Shown here: positions 9,182 to 21,502 of the stretch, piece after piece
Layout: each line of letters opens with the position of its first letter
Position numbering within the stretch: the first letter of the stretch is position 1
Source of the DNA: Siderastrea siderea
Lineage: Eukaryota > Cnidaria > Anthozoa > Scleractinia > Rhizangiidae
Direction: 5' to 3'
Length of the DNA: 64,000 bases
Assembly (NCBI GenBank): GCA_964030785.1
Contig: OZ034967.1
Coordinates: forward strand, 44,164,533-44,228,532
Made by a program: the position numbers and the translations under genes
Notes under the pieces: model-generated
What the model was told of the DNA's origin: nothing
Databases searched by the model: none
What the model saw: only the letters and a program-made list of their open reading frames with translations

Positions 9182-12070
9182 TCAGGCTTCGTACACTTTT
9201 TCAGGCCAAAAATTCAAGGACTTTTCAAGGACTTTCCAGGACCCTACTTTGAAATTTCAAGGACTTTTTTTTAGTAAGAATTTACCACAAACCAAGCAAA
9301 ATGTTTGCGTGTTGTTTTGGGCATACAGATAGTGCAAACCTTGAGCAACATCAACTATGAACCATAGATCACATTTAACACTTTGTGTAAGTCCTTAAGT
9401 ACAAAGCTCAGCCTGGACATGGCAAAACATTACCGGTTTATTACAGTGAACTTTTAACGTCTTTTAGCTTCTGTTCAATTTCTCCTTCCAGTGACTTAAT
9501 CTGTTCATCTTTCTTCCTTGCAGTTCTTCTCATACCATTAGACTTTGCAATTAATGTCAACTTTCCACTTGATTCAGCTTTCTCCGCATAATCGTCTGCA
9601 GAACGTTTCAGTGCCTCAAAGTCACTCTCCAATCTTCTCTTCTCCTTTAAAGTGGAAATTTCCTCAAGCAGCGACCTCTTTCTTTCTGATCTCCTTGTTG
9701 CTTCATTTTCTCTTTTCTTCTCATCAAGAACAGCATGGTATCTCTGTCTTGCACTTGCTGCAGATAACAGCAACTCCTTGGAAAAGGCAACATTAAGAAC
9801 ACCTCCCACACTATGCACGTGGTCACAGATGACTCGTTGTGCCACTAGTGAATGTTGAGCAAGATTCTCGACAATGAATTCTTTGTTGGAAGAGAAACCG
9901 CGCTCCACAGTAGCTTGTCCATGAGAAAGAGTCAGAAGCAGCTTGACAACTTTCCAAAGCTCCTTCAAATCAGCCTCGTTAGCTAGCCGATCAAAATAAA
10001 AGGTGTCAACTCTATTAGACTCCATTGAAAAGCTTTTGAAGGCCTCAGAGTCTGCAATCAGAGAATTGTCATGGAACTGATGGAACTGCTTCATTACTTT
10101 ATCACCATCACTGTCTGTGATACGTCCAGCTTCACTCATTATGCAAAGAATACGTGTAAGCTTCTCAGCAGATGTTTCTTTCTTTGCAATAAAAATTCCT
10201 GGATCCAGGAAATTCATGTACCGTACAAGAGGGTAGGTCAAAGGGGATTTGTCTAGAATTTTCTTGACCATCTTTATGAGAAACGCCTTGCAACTCATTC
10301 GAAACTCGAAAACTTGTCTCTCACTCAATTTCTTGCTACCTTTCAGTTCACATAAAATTCTCTCAGCTGCAAATCCAATCTTCACTTTGGATAAGTCCAC
10401 ATGATTTGGAAATTTTTCATACTCAATCTTTAGTAATTTGACCAGTGAAGTGGCATCGCTCAAGAGATCTGGTTTAATAAACTTTTGCATTAACTCCTTG
10501 ACTAAATTCTTCATTTCAGTGGTCAAAAAAGGAAGGCGTGGCTTGTCAGCTTGGTACTTAGTCAGAAACTGTTGGATTTCTTTTGCAATCATCAAGAAGA
10601 AGTTCAGTTTTGCTGTGAGCAGCGGGTCTTTAACAGGTTGCTGAACATTTTCAAATGATTTGTTCTTGGGCGCTGTGACTTTTCCTGATTTAGCAGCAGT
10701 TATATACTGCACCACAAAAGGGATAATTTCAAGAGCTCGCTCAACAACAGGGACATTTTCTAACCAACAATGTCTGCAAAAATCCAGTGGAAAACTATTA
10801 GACCCTGTAGAAAAACTAGTAGAAAACTAGTAGAAAATCTAAACACTTTCCAGTTCACGTTAGGACCATCCATGGAAAGTTGAGCAAGCTTCTCATAGCC
10901 AAGGTCACCACAAACTGATTCAAATTTTTCATGTGCTGCTTCAGCATCTGCATGGCCCAAAAAGTATGAAGTGAAATATCGCGACTCTACTTTATCAGCA
11001 TTCCAATACCTGACCAGCACACCTAACTGTTTACTTTGCATTTCACTGTTTAGACTTTCGTCAAATAGCAAAACATATTCAGACTGATCACGGACTTTTC
11101 CCTTCAACAATGAGAAAAAATGAGGTGCAATTCCAAAAGTTGACAGATATGCAGCTTTTCTTTCCCCACAAGCAAAATGTTTAGCCATGTCACTGTCTGG
11201 AAACATAAAATTAAAGATATACTGTTTATCCCTTCACATGATTTTAATGAGTAGTGACTTGTTATCACCCTAAGTGTCCAGCAGATCTCTGCCCTCAATG
11301 TTGCATTTCCGCCAAGAAGAGACTGGATACGATGCGATGCCTGCTTTGCAGGACCAGTTCCAGTGGCCACTTGCAATGTCTCTGTTTTTTTCTCTCGACG
11401 ATTTCCAGTTGATTGTGCCATCGTTGAGCTTGCTGAAGAGCTAAAAAAATTGCTTATTTTGGTGGTTTTTTCATTGCTTTGAAGACTTTTTACGTATTCT
11501 TCATGTTTCTTGCCTTTCATAGGGCTCACCAAGGCCGACTCTCCCATTACATTCAGGCCGATGCTTTTCTTGCAGGCAAAACAGAACACTTTGTTTGGAT
11601 TCTTGTCGTCTTTCTGCAGCCATGACTTATACCCATCTTTTTCCAGCCATTTTTCATTAAAATGGCACCTGCCAGGCATAGTGACATCCAGCTTAACCCT
11701 CAAAACAAGTACAGAAACGCCAGAAAACGAGAGCTCGAACACACGTGCAAACCAGACATGCGCTGTGCACTCGTGGCTCAACGTACATGCGCGAGAGTAA
11801 CGAGAGAGCATTGGGAACGAAAACAAGCATTTTTACGCATTTTGTGAGCATTTCGAGGATGTTATACTTTGTTTACCTGAACATTTGTTTTCACTGGCTT
11901 TCATTTACTTTAAAACCTTAAAGTATTAATATTTCTTGATCTTCTTCAATAAAAAATCAAGGACTTTCAAGGACCAAAATCAATTTCAAGTACTTTCAAG
12001 GCCTTGAAATCGGACTTCTGAAATTCAAGGGTTTTCAAGGGTTTTCAAGACGTGTACGAACCCCCCTGCT
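9182..12070 (-). mobile_element. hAT-type DNA transposon with inverted termini
   Basis: The left end (CAGGCTTCGTACAC...) and the reverse complement of the right end (CAGGGGGGTTCGTACACG...) match, and both subtermini are filled with CAAGGACTTTCAAGG-like short repeats in opposite orientation. A hAT transposase lies between them on the minus strand. Both ends are flanked by ATAGTA-containing sequence (ATAGTACT left, ATAGTATC right), a plausible but imperfect 8-bp target duplication, the length expected for hAT. The transposase is damaged, so this copy is non-autonomous. Confidence 0.8.
9441..11679 (-). pseudogene. hAT transposase, frameshifted and internally deleted
   Basis: Translation would start at ATG 11679 (MPGRCHFNEKWLEKDGYKSW). 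A short zinc-binding region with CFACKK follows, then AEICWTLRVITSHYS. A 1-nt shift at about 11205 moves the frame to FMFPDSDMAKHFACGE, followed by LLFDESLN and SMDGPNVNW, the hAT catalytic core contexts with acidic residues. After NWKVF the family's middle section is missing; about 10850-10806 carries short TAGTAGAAAA repeats instead, and sequence resumes at HCWLENVPVVERALEIIPF. The last 424-codon part ends with the hAT C-terminal dimerisation motif (LWKVVKLLLTLSHGQATVER, with the third catalytic Glu) and a charged coiled-coil tail. Together this supports a dead transposase. Confidence 0.8.
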
Positions 12071-12670
12071 ATAGTATCAAATTATTTGAATAAAAAAAAA
12101 TTAAAATTGGTCCAGTTGTTCGAACGACGATTAGCGAAAATCTAGGGCTAGTTACCATGATTCAGATGATTACTTTAATGCTCTGTTTTCAGTCACCCCT
12201 TTAAGCTCCAATGTCAATATGCATGTTCTCCTTAGTGTTCCCCATATGTTTGTTATGGTACTAGTTCGGAGAATTTGCACAAGCATCAAGACATTTCATG
12301 TTTGGTTATCATTTCCTTTGTTCTCGTGACCTGTTTGTTTGTTCAAGTAAGGATATAGTGAGGAGAAATTAGATGTTTGTCACTATTGGGGCTTAAAGGG
12401 TTAACCCAGTACTACCACACACCAGGATTCGAACAACTCGGTTCGCTAATCTTTTGCTGTCCAAAAGCATTAAGCTTACTGCAAACAAAAAGTACAACAC
12501 TCCAATAAAACTGATCAAAGTCATCACCCAGAACCTGGTTCCTAAAAGCCGAATAAGTGCTTATCCAGGATTAAAATCGTAATCCAAGACTGTAAATGAT
12601 CACCAGCCAGGTGATAACCTTGTTCATGTACATGTTCCTTCGAGGAACTGGAGGGACAGAATTAAGAACA
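12071..12670. other. No gene seen
   Basis: Intergenic, AT-rich sequence between the hAT element and a tandem duplication. Nothing recognisable on either strand. Confidence 0.4.
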
Positions 12671-13313
12671 TTTTGGTCGTCGTCTTGAAACAGTTGAAAA
12701 TCTTGAAAATGTCAATTTAGACTTGACTATGAGTATGAAATCGAGTGCAAGTATGGTTTTGGCATTTCAAGTTAACTGATTCCCTTGAACTAATCTGACT
12801 CCTCTAGCACACAAATAAATGCTACCCAAGAATTGATGTAATAGTTAGCTATACAAGGCCACAAATTTGGTTTTTAAACTCGCACTCATACCCAGTCTCT
12901 GCAGTCTCCTACTTGTAGTCCAATCTAAAAAGTCTAAAGATCCATTTCCATTATCTTCAAAACAAGAACAGAACCATAATTTCCATGAACTTTACATAAA
13001 GAACAGTAACCAAAAAATAAATATTAAATAGATAAAATTAAAAATAACTTACCTAATAAAATTAAATAAATTGTCATCTTGAAACAGTTGAAAATCTGTA
13101 AAATGTCAATTTAGACTTAACTATGAGTATGGAATCGAGTGCAAGTATGGCTTTGGCATTTCAAGTCCTCTGTATCCCCCGAACTTATCTGACTACTACT
13201 CTTTCCTAAAGCTGACTAGCACACAAATAAATGCTACCAAGATTGGTGTAAGATTGGTGTAATAATTAGTTATATAACTCTCACTCGTACCCTGAGTCTC
13301 TGCAGGCTCATAC

Positions 13314-16300
13314 CAGGGTCGTAACAAGGTATATTTTTCGTGACTGATGCCATTTTTTCACCCCAAATTTTGATCCCTGATCCCAAAATCGCTGGAGAAT
13401 TTGATCCCTGGTCCCGCAAAAATTTGTCCATCCCACGTACAACAAACTCTCAAAGTTATTTTTCTTTGATGTCGATTTCAACATTTAACATAGAATTGTA
13501 ATCACTACTGACGACGATACTTTTTATCTGTCATTAAGCTACAAGATACTGTTCAAAGGTGCTTACCTCTGTTACCTGAATGAAATTGACCTCCCATGTC
13601 ACATTCTCTGTTAGACCCCCTCCACTGTATAACTTAACTCTTCTCAATCGGCGCTTGAAAAGTACGCTCACACGTCGCTCTAATTTCGAATACCCCTTTT
13701 ACTTAATTAACAATGGAAACAAACGGATATGATACTGCCCGATTCATGGCCTCTCGTAATCGGGTTTTTGTTCTTTGCTATAATTCATTTTACTCATGTT
13801 CCTCTGTAGAGAAGGGGGTGAGGGGAGGAATAAGTGATTGTGAAAATCTAAGTGCACTTTCAAGATGACAATTCATCACTGAAAACATTTGTATTAAGTG
13901 AAAATTATTTCACAAGCGGTGAATTACTACTTTACTACAACTGCTACCACACTAATTACCAAAGAAATTGCTAGAGATCCGTCGCCTAAATGATCATTTT
14001 TTTCTTCCGAGACAACCAGTCATCTTAATTTCAACACAGTATTCTAGAGGATCCTGTTATTAGTAACTATTCCACTTTTCAAAACCTAATTTATACGGAT
14101 GGAAAAAATGGAAAACTCGAAAACTTTGCTCAAAATGCGATCCTTAGCTAATTTTAAATCATTGTCACACCAGGTATCTTGTAACTCTCCGGCCAGATCT
14201 GCTATGCCCAGCTTCAAAGCGCGTCAGTTGATCATCCTCGTCTTCTTGATCGTCATCATCTGCTCCTTCTGCATCACTACTTTCTGAATCACTTTCGTTC
14301 GAACCGTTAGCCAAGATTTTCAGGCGCTGCTCCTCGTTTCTGCTTAGGAGGTACTTTTCACCATCTTGGACAACCGATGCAATATCTAGTGTACACTGTG
14401 GTGGGTTCTTGTCATCCTCATCACCGACAATGTAAATGAGTGGATCTTCCTCTGACAGCTCTAGCCAGTTAATTTGCACGGTGCATTCAAGGATACCATC
14501 ATTGCTGCGATGAAGATCCTCGCGAAGGAGTGCCAGGAAAAAGGGCTCCAGATAACGTTTCCAGTTGTGTTTCACAGCAACCACATCTCCCTTTGAAAAC
14601 AGTACGAGGCGAGTGTCAATTGTCGGAGTTGCTTCTGCTTGTTCCTCGTCCAAATTTCCAAGTTCCTCGATCATGTCAGGAACAGAGTCAGTTCCAGGAG
14701 AAACAACTCGTCTCATCCTGCTTAGAGCCAGAGGCAAAGTTCCCGCCCTTTCCTTCGTTTTACCCCTGACTCTCTGCTGCCGAACACCTCGCCCAAATTC
14801 TGTGGCAAATACCCGCAATTCTCTTGCTTCAGCTCGCAAAACGTAATTTTTGGTACTATCTTCTTCCGTAAAATTCTCTTGCCTTTTCTTTGCGCGGTCA
14901 CAAAGCCATTCAGGCTCCATTGTGTTGATTTCCCTTTCAGTGCAATGGCTCTGAGGTCCAGTATACATTGAGAAGGAAGAGTTATACATCTTCTGAACAG
15001 ACTCTATAAGGCAACTTGGTCTACGAGTGGCATAATCAAGCATGTCTGGAGTCAGACGATTGAGGGTTCTCATTCCCGCAAAGAAATGTTCCACAAACAG
15101 CATCATAAAACTTGCAAAAGCAGATGTCCTCTGCAATATGGTGCAGGTTCTTTTCACAAAGGATGGACTTTAATTTCTGAAATGACGAAGGTAGCATTTC
15201 AAACAGGTCCCTTGTAGGTTTGTAAATGCGAGATTGGGGCCTTGTGGACACCTTCGCCCTGTACGAAGATATGTGTTCCTTTCAATGTCTTTCATTACAT
15301 CTGCAGCCTCCTTGAGAATATTCAAACCATCTTCCAAACTAACTTGAACGCTTGCCTTTCTCGATAGTTCTTCTTCAAGCTGAAAGAGTTCGATAAAGAG
15401 CCCCAATTTCTCTGCGAGAAACTGGTAGGCTTTATTTGGGATGGAAAAAAAACTCTAACGAAACTAATCCTCAAGCAATAAATTCGACTAAGTTTAGTAA
15501 TTGATTGGTTCATTTACTGAAGCTCGTCATTCAAGGTCAAGTCCATCATATCTGACATATCTCGAATAATCACATGGAAATTGTCACTAAATATTGATGG
15601 TGTACGTCTATAGCAAACGAGTCTCCGACACCCAAACTAATAAAGCAATTGAAATCTTTCTGTCAGGCCTTGGAATAAAATGGTTCACAAATGGACAGCA
15701 ATATTAAATCCTAGCCTTGTTCTCACTGTCCTTTTCACGTGATCTGTTGACGCGATCGAGAAGACGATAGCGGTGCCTTGGAGATCGTGACCTGGACAAG
15801 TACGACAAGCCAATGTCAAACAGGCGTTACTTTGCCCAGCGCGACATGAGATATAACAGATACAAATTTGTAATAAGCGCGCACGAGAGACTATAAGCAG
15901 TCTATTCTTTGAAAAAGGGGAACATTTCAGTAGTGGTTTAAAGAAATATGCATAACTCCTGTTGTACTAGTCTTTGTTTTCTTTTTTCAGTGAACAGACT
16001 TTGTGCTATCAAATGTCCAGACGTGATTCATTGTTATGGCAGGTTATGGCTGGTCGTTCACAATTTTTCCAGAGATACTCAGTGTATTCATGTCTTATAT
16101 AGTATAATATGGTCTAAAACAGAGACATCCATGTTAAGGTGCATTCAAGAATCGTACTTACCTGCTTGGTGAGTGCCAAGAGCTTCGCTCGTGGCGCTTG
16201 GTTGACGGGGAATGGGAACGTGATCTGGAAAGTGGATAGTTTGTGAAATTAAATTTTGCAGAAAGTGCTTTTGATTTTAACAAGCACAAAAGCGGTATAT

Positions 16301-16773
16301 CAGAATTAAAATCGCTTTACCTTACAAGAGAGTGATCGTCCTTCCTCTTCTTCTTTTTGCCCATGTTTGTGTTAAGGAAACTACGGTGGCTCGAGTGTAG
16401 AAAACGCAGTACAAAGCGTACAGATCGAGAGTCAAACGGGTCAACATGTGGGTAAAAGGCCACAGTGATCAGATAACACAACTTACTAAGCGTCATGCAG
16501 CGTAAGACAATAGCCATTAACCCATGTCCAATGACTGCGTGACAAAAATATACTTAGCAGTACCGACTTCGTACTGACCTGTACCGGAAGCCGATTACCT
16601 GTTGGTACATGGCCAAATACTCTAAAAAAATTAAATTCCTATGAAAAATTAATAATATTTTAAAATTATCTGTGGGATCTAGGAGAGCCTACTCCCTGAT
16701 TCCATTGAAAACACTGCTGATCCCGATCCCACGGCCTGTGATCCCTGATCCCATATACCTCATTATGACCCTG
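13314..16773 (-). mobile_element. TIR transposon with 6-bp target duplication, superfamily not recognised
   Basis: Ends are inverted: left CAGGGTCGTAACAAGGTATA, right (reverse complement) CAGGGTCATAATGAGGTATA. Both ends carry GATCCCTGATCCC-type sub-terminal repeats. TCATAC flanks both sides (13308-13313 and 16774-16779). Removing the element and one TCATAC gives a stretch that matches copy A of the local tandem repeat base for base in length, so the target duplication is 6 bp. It encodes a spliced minus-strand gene. A 6-bp duplication is unusual (reported for IS3EU and Dada groups) and I cannot identify a transposase core by eye. Confidence 0.8.
14165..16364 (-). pseudogene. Spliced gene of the 3.46-kb TIR element: Lys/SR-rich start, long acidic tail
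   Basis: Exon 1 (16364-16321) encodes MGKKKKRKDDHSLVR. Exon 2 (16224-16162) encodes SRSHSPSTKRHERSSWHSPS. Exon 3 (15791-15727) encodes SRSPRHRYRLLDRVNRSREK. All three join in phase 2 with good AG/GT sites. Further down, 15445-15240 reads LEEELSRKASVQVSLEDGLN and ERNTYLRTGRRC. Then 15245-15100 reads SRIYKPTRDLFEMLPSSFQK and AEDICFCKFYDA in another frame, and 15157-14165 in a third frame holds HFFAGMRTLNRLTPDMLDYA, a central part and an acidic tail ending GRRVTRYLV. Two frame changes (about 15245 and 15110) suggest damage, or exons I cannot resolve. The KKKKRK and SR repeats imply nuclear location and RNA contact; no known family was recognised. Confidence 0.55.
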
Positions 16774-17277
16774 TCATACTCATAGTCCAATCTAACGATC
16801 CATTTTCAATTATCTTTAAAACAAGAACAGAACCATAATTTCCATGAAATTAACAATAAGAACAGTTAACCAAACAGTTAACCATAAATTTTTAAATAGA
16901 CAAAATAAATATTAAATGGATAATATTAAAAATAAATTAAATATAATCAAATAAATAGTATTTAATAGGAAATTGATTTTTTTCTTTACCAAAACAAAGG
17001 CCTTAACTGCCATATTTCCATGAACCTCAATACCACCATAAGAGATGGTCAGCACTAGACAGACGAATGATATAATCCACACCTCTAAAGAGTCAAATTG
17101 ATTGAATTTTGGCGTAGAGAGGGCATAATTTGTAATGGGTTTGAGTGTTCAGGGAAATACGACAGAAACCCTGATAATGTAAACTCGAGTGAACTACTGA
17201 AATTTTACATTATTAAGAGAGGCATTAAAATAAAAGTGGTTTACAACGTGTTGCTTACCTGTCTCCTTCCTTTCTTG

Positions 17278-19805
17278 CTATCTCTGAGTGCATTGGGCAC
17301 GTTTGTGCCCATATGTTCTGCACTTGTGGCAACGAACTGAAAAAATGCAAGATACCAAAATTAAAAAAACGTATTGACTTAAAACTCGACACTTGAATGA
17401 TAGGAGGGCTCTTCCAAAAAAAATACGTGGGTTCTTGTGGCATGACATTTCATAGTTAATTTGTTGATTCTACCTACTTTACCTACTTGAGATCTTTACT
17501 AAATTTCACAGCAAGGTGGGTCAAAAACCACACCCTTTGCTGCAAAACATACCAATGTAGTAAGTATTACCATGCCCCCCCCCCCCCCAGCCACAGCCCT
17601 AGAGGAAGGGAGGAAACCATTTTAGGATTATGCAGTATCATGTGACCCCTTTCAGTTCTTATATTGGCCGAAGTGAAAATTGTCAAAAAATTTAATAATT
17701 TAACTTAAATATAATTTTGGTGAATGCTGCTCATAGTTCAATGGTTACATGGGACACCGGTATACTGTCGTCGAATAACTGTCATGCATTTCCTTATGAA
17801 ACAAAAGGAGATACCAGTAACAAACCTAGCCACATAGGACCTCATTGCATCCCTCCCTTTAATTGTAAATGCTAGCTTAACACTTTGTTGTTCAACACCT
17901 TGTTCTTAGTTAAAGGGCTTCCTTACCTCTTCTGTGATCTCCTTCTCTGTCCTCCCTTCTCCTTACTTCTCTTCTTTTTCTTTCTTGTCTTTGTCGCCAC
18001 TCCCTTTCTCTCCTCTCACGTCCTCGTCTCTGCTCTTCTCTTCTTTCCTCTTCTCTTCTCCTCCTTCTGCTCCTTCTTCTCTCATCTTCTCTTTTCCTTT
18101 CCTCGTCTTCTCCTTTCTTCTTGTCTTCCTCTTTCATCTTCTTGTCTCCTTTCCTCTTCTCGTCTTTCTTCTTCTCTTCTTCTCTCCTCGCCTCTGTCCT
18201 CTTCTCTCCATTCCTCTTCTAGTCTTTCTTCTTCTCTCCTTCTCTCCTCTTCTCCCTCTTCTCCACCCTCCTCTTCTCTTCTTGTTCCTTCTTCTCGCTC
18301 CCTCCGCAGTGCTTCATCCAACCAGTAAATTGGCTCTGAAAAACATATCAAATTTGGCAATGAATATTATTGGGTAAAGCTTTCATTGATAGTTGACAGG
18401 GGCACCCAATGTTTTCTGTAAAATATCTGTTTGAAGACTGGTCCATTCTTGTAAGATTTTCAGAGTTTTTTTTAATCAACTTCTCTATTAATTTCGGTAG
18501 CTGGGCTTTTCACCCTTCACTCCCCAAATTTGGCTATTATTAGTTAATAAAAAGGATCACTGAAATTTTTCGATTTGAAAATAGTGATGGGAATAGATAT
18601 TGGAAAAGAGTTTTGGGGTAAATAAGTCAGGAAAGCCCTAATAAACTTAAAAAGGCTAAAGGTGCCATAGGATGACCAAACAGGTAACAATTTTATAGAA
18701 CTGCTTAAAAACATATGCAGAGCTTTAAAAGCACTCCACACAAACTAAAACAGATTTTAAAGCACTTTGGAGTGGGTGCCCCTGACCGTTGTTGAGTGAC
18801 ACTGAGTTGATATCAAGTCAGAAGTGGGAATGGGTGTGTAATTACCATAGTTTAGTTTACTTCCTGAATCACCCACAAATCTATCTGACCTACTTCCTGA
18901 CCTCTTGAAATGAGTGTTCAGTAAATCAACCATCCACATACCCCCAACAGAAGGCACGGTTTTTTACCCCCTATCCTGCCTGGATTTCCAAAACTGCTAG
19001 ATCCCCTCCCTTGTGGATAGCCCCCCCTCCCTTTCCACAAGTATGGATTTCCATAAATTTTAGAGGCCGTAATTTTAAATTACCGTCAATGTAGAAGACT
19101 CTAAGTTGCATTTAGATGACCTTTTTACTTCATAAATGTCCATTCCTGGCATGCAATTTCATCGATTGTTGTGAAACTCAAGATTATATCTTAAAACTTT
19201 ACAAAAGTTCACTCATTTTATAAATAGCTCACATATCAGCAAACGTCTCTTAATTTCTCGACCACCAAAAAATACAGGTTGAGGGGATCCTGATATTTAG
19301 TTTGTGCTCCAAAAATAATTTATGATGAAAAATAAATGTGGTAGGAAGTCTGTAGCTTGAAGGACTAATATAACTTAAAAATGCAAAGCAGTAATTTGTC
19401 AAAACATATAGATCAAAGCAACTGCAATATTGATCAAAAGAAACCCCCAAGGAGGTATATTTAGATTCAGGAGCCCCCCCCCCCCCTTCCCGTGTGATTT
19501 TCCAGAATGCCTTCAGTTGGGGATATGTGGATTTTTTCAGAACAACCCATTCCAAGAGCGAATTAAAGCATAAGGTACATAGGTGGGTTAAGAAGGGCAC
19601 TAAAGTTGTGCCCAAGATGATTATTTGCCATCGATTCTGCAGTTTCTGTGCTGGAATAATATATATGGGTATTTGATCATTTCATCGAACTGATTAAACA
19701 GTTGTCAGAGTTGTGAATCTTTGTGTTGTGCAAGCAGTTGGAAACCTTTAACAACAGCAGAGAAGATTGGTTTCTCTTACCTGGTGACTGTCTGTCTCCT
19801 TCCAT
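17278..19805 (-). CDS. Arg/Glu-rich protein with C-terminal CCHC zinc knuckle, three exons
   Basis: Exon 1 (19805-19781) starts at ATG: MEGDRQSP. Exon 2 (18335-17927) begins EPIYWLDEALRREREE and is almost pure Arg/Glu for 130 residues. Exon 3 (17336-17278) reads VRCHKCRTYGHKRAQCTQR and stops with TAG; RCHKCRTYGHKRAQC is a perfect CX2CX4HX4C knuckle. All junctions are phase 1 with AG/GT. One problem remains: exon 2 is open in one frame to a TGA at 18082, while the frame that joins exon 3 is open only from about 18137 down, so a 1-nt shift is needed in the purine-rich run. That could be a sequencing error, an allele or true loss. The build suggests a nuclear RNA-binding or splicing-related protein; this is inference from composition and knuckle only. 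Confidence 0.55.
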
Positions 19806-19880
19806 AATATTCTATAGATAAAATCCTAAGAGAGATAAAGGAAATACACTTAGTTTCAGTCACATTTTAATGTCTAATAA

Positions 19881-20312
19881 CCCCGGAGGGGGGGGCACTC
19901 AACAAAGTTTTATACGGGGAGGCTCCGCCCCAAGGTCCAACCCCTTACCCTTTTATATGCCATTTTTGACAGAAAAGGTAACCCCTTTCGTATACCTTCC
20001 ATTGAAAAATGTACCCCTTTCACATACCTACTTAAGAACACTGCATCCCTTTTCTAAAACCTTGGAAGGAAGTCTTCTTGTCATTTTCATGTAGTGTTTA
20101 ATAAAGTAAAATGATAGAGTCATAAGTGCGACTACTCGAAATATTTTAATTAAAGGCCCTTTTAAATATCTCAATGACAGATTTCCCTACCCTTTCATAT
20201 ACTTCAGCTCGGGAAATCCCTACCCTTTTGTATACCTGAAGCCTGAAAAAGGTACCCCCTTCGGGCTGAGCCTCCCCGTATAGGCCATCATAGGGAGTAC
20301 CCCCGCCCGGGG
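19881..20312. mobile_element. MITE with 7-bp target duplication CTAATAA
   Basis: Termini are inverted: CCCCGGAGGGGGGGCACTC at left, and the reverse complement of the right end gives CCCCGGGCGGGGGTACTC. Both then run into TATACGGGGAGGCTC. CTAATAA stands at 19874-19880 and again at 20313-20319. The inside is made of short repeats of the type ACCCTTTTATATACC. No coding capacity. A relative lies at 23883-24714 and a fragment at about 35568-35700. Confidence 0.8.
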
Positions 20313-20319
20313 CTAATAA

Positions 20320-20930
20320 CCTTTAGAAATTTTTACTTTTTTTCTCCATGCCCCTTGGAAAAATCTCGTCTTCAGCCCTACAACCTTCAGAAATCCCATT
20401 CTTTCCTATACCGCTTCAGAAAATCTCGTCAAAGGGGTGATTTGGATTTTAAATGGAATGATCCGAAGCGGTGAGGCAGTGAGGAGCAAAAGAGAATTTC
20501 CTTCATGAAGCAGAAAAGCTTGTTCACTGGGTTAGTTATTTTTAGTTAACCCTAAATTGTCATATCTCTTTGACAAAAGAAGTACAGGTTACAACCTGCT
20601 TATGGAAATAAATTCCTCCAAAATCGACATTTCACATTGATAGAACTTGTTTGAAAACTAATGAAACAGGCTATCAAAATATGCAATGGTCAAATTGTCT
20701 GAGTTACCAAAATCTGCAATAATTTTGTAATCGTCGCTGAAATCCTCTTCTTCTTCACCTCAAATACCAAACATGTCACTTTCTTCAGGAACATCCATAA
20801 CAATTCCTACAATTTCTTCCGCTGTATAAAACATCTAAACATTTATGGCGTTCATTACTATTTAAAACACTTTGAGGACATTTTGGACGTTCAAACACCT
20901 TTTTGACGTCTGATAGGTCATATTACAGTG
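20320..20930. other. No gene seen
   Basis: Unique-looking AT-rich sequence. No open frame or repeat recognised. Confidence 0.4.
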
Positions 20931-20934
20931 CCTG

Positions 20935-21110
20935 GTATTACGACGTAAAATTCACGACGTAATCCCTGTACGTTCGACGATACGACGTAAACTAAATTAA
21001 CTTCTGTCGTACAAGGAAAATTGACTCTCGTTTACATGTGGATTGAACGTCATTCAGACCTCTTCCTTCAGTACGTTGTAAAGATGAAGCTGTACGACGT
21101 AAAAATTGAA
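20935..21110. repeat. ACGACGTAA motif cluster beside heptamer array 1
   Basis: TACGACGTAAA, CACGACGTAAT, TACGACGTAAA and TACGACGTAAAAA recur within 170 bp. The same motif recurs in the outer flank of array 2 (37080-37150), supporting a common element family. Confidence 0.55.
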
Positions 21111-21216
21111 GTCATCTAAATAACCGCGTAATGTTACAGCAGCTTCGCGACATCGTTAAGGCGCAATCTTAATTTTAATTCAAATAAGGTTTACGTACGG
21201 AAGCTTATAGGTGCCA

Positions 21217-21476
21217 TCCGAGATCCGACATCCGACATCCGACATCCGAGATCCGACATCCGACATCCGACATCTAAGATCCGAGATCCGACATCCGACA
21301 TCCGACATCCGACATCCAAGATCCGACATCCGACATCCGACATATAAGATCCGAGATCCGACATCCGACATCCGACATCCGACATCCGACATCCGAGATT
21401 CGACATCCGAGATCCGACATCCGACATCCGACATCCGACATCCGACATCCGACATCCGACATCCGACATCCGACTT
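21217..21476. repeat. Heptamer array 1 (CCGACAT/CCGAGAT)n
   Basis: About 36 tandem copies of a 7-bp unit. Most units are CCGACAT, with interspersed CCGAGAT and a few CTAAGAT/ATAAGAT variants. Its left flank is the reverse complement of GGCACCTATAAGCTTCCGTA (~21197-21217). None of the frames contains a stop, because 7 is coprime to 3 and the unit has no stop in any phase. The array ends 40 bp before the ATG of the SAM/HECT gene. Confidence 0.9.
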
Positions 21477-21502
21477 AAGTGGTCAGCGGAGAAATTGGCA
21501 GA

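Larger units (their letters stand above)
12677..16990. repeat. Tandem duplication (~395-bp unit); second copy split by a transposon
   Basis: Copy A runs 12677-13070. Copy B starts at about 13071 with the same CTTGAAACAGTTGAAAATC, runs to 13313, and resumes at 16774 with CTCATAGTCCAATCTAA, ending near 16990. The two copies share CAAGAACAGAACCATAATTTCC and many other stretches, with point differences. The interruption of copy B is exactly the TIR element 13314-16773, so copy A serves as its empty site. Confidence 0.8.

Noticed and set aside
9182..12070. Introns between the hAT segments
   Set aside because: FMFPDSD joins to the preceding segment by a 1-nt shift without splice sites, and the later gap lacks good donor/acceptor, so frameshift plus deletion is simpler.
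17885..18377. Ser/Leu-rich plus-strand ORFs
   Set aside because: They are the antisense of the purine-rich Arg/Glu exon, which has matching splice sites on the minus strand.
21217..21476. CRISPR-like array
   Set aside because: Direct 7-bp tandem units without spacers, in a eukaryotic context.
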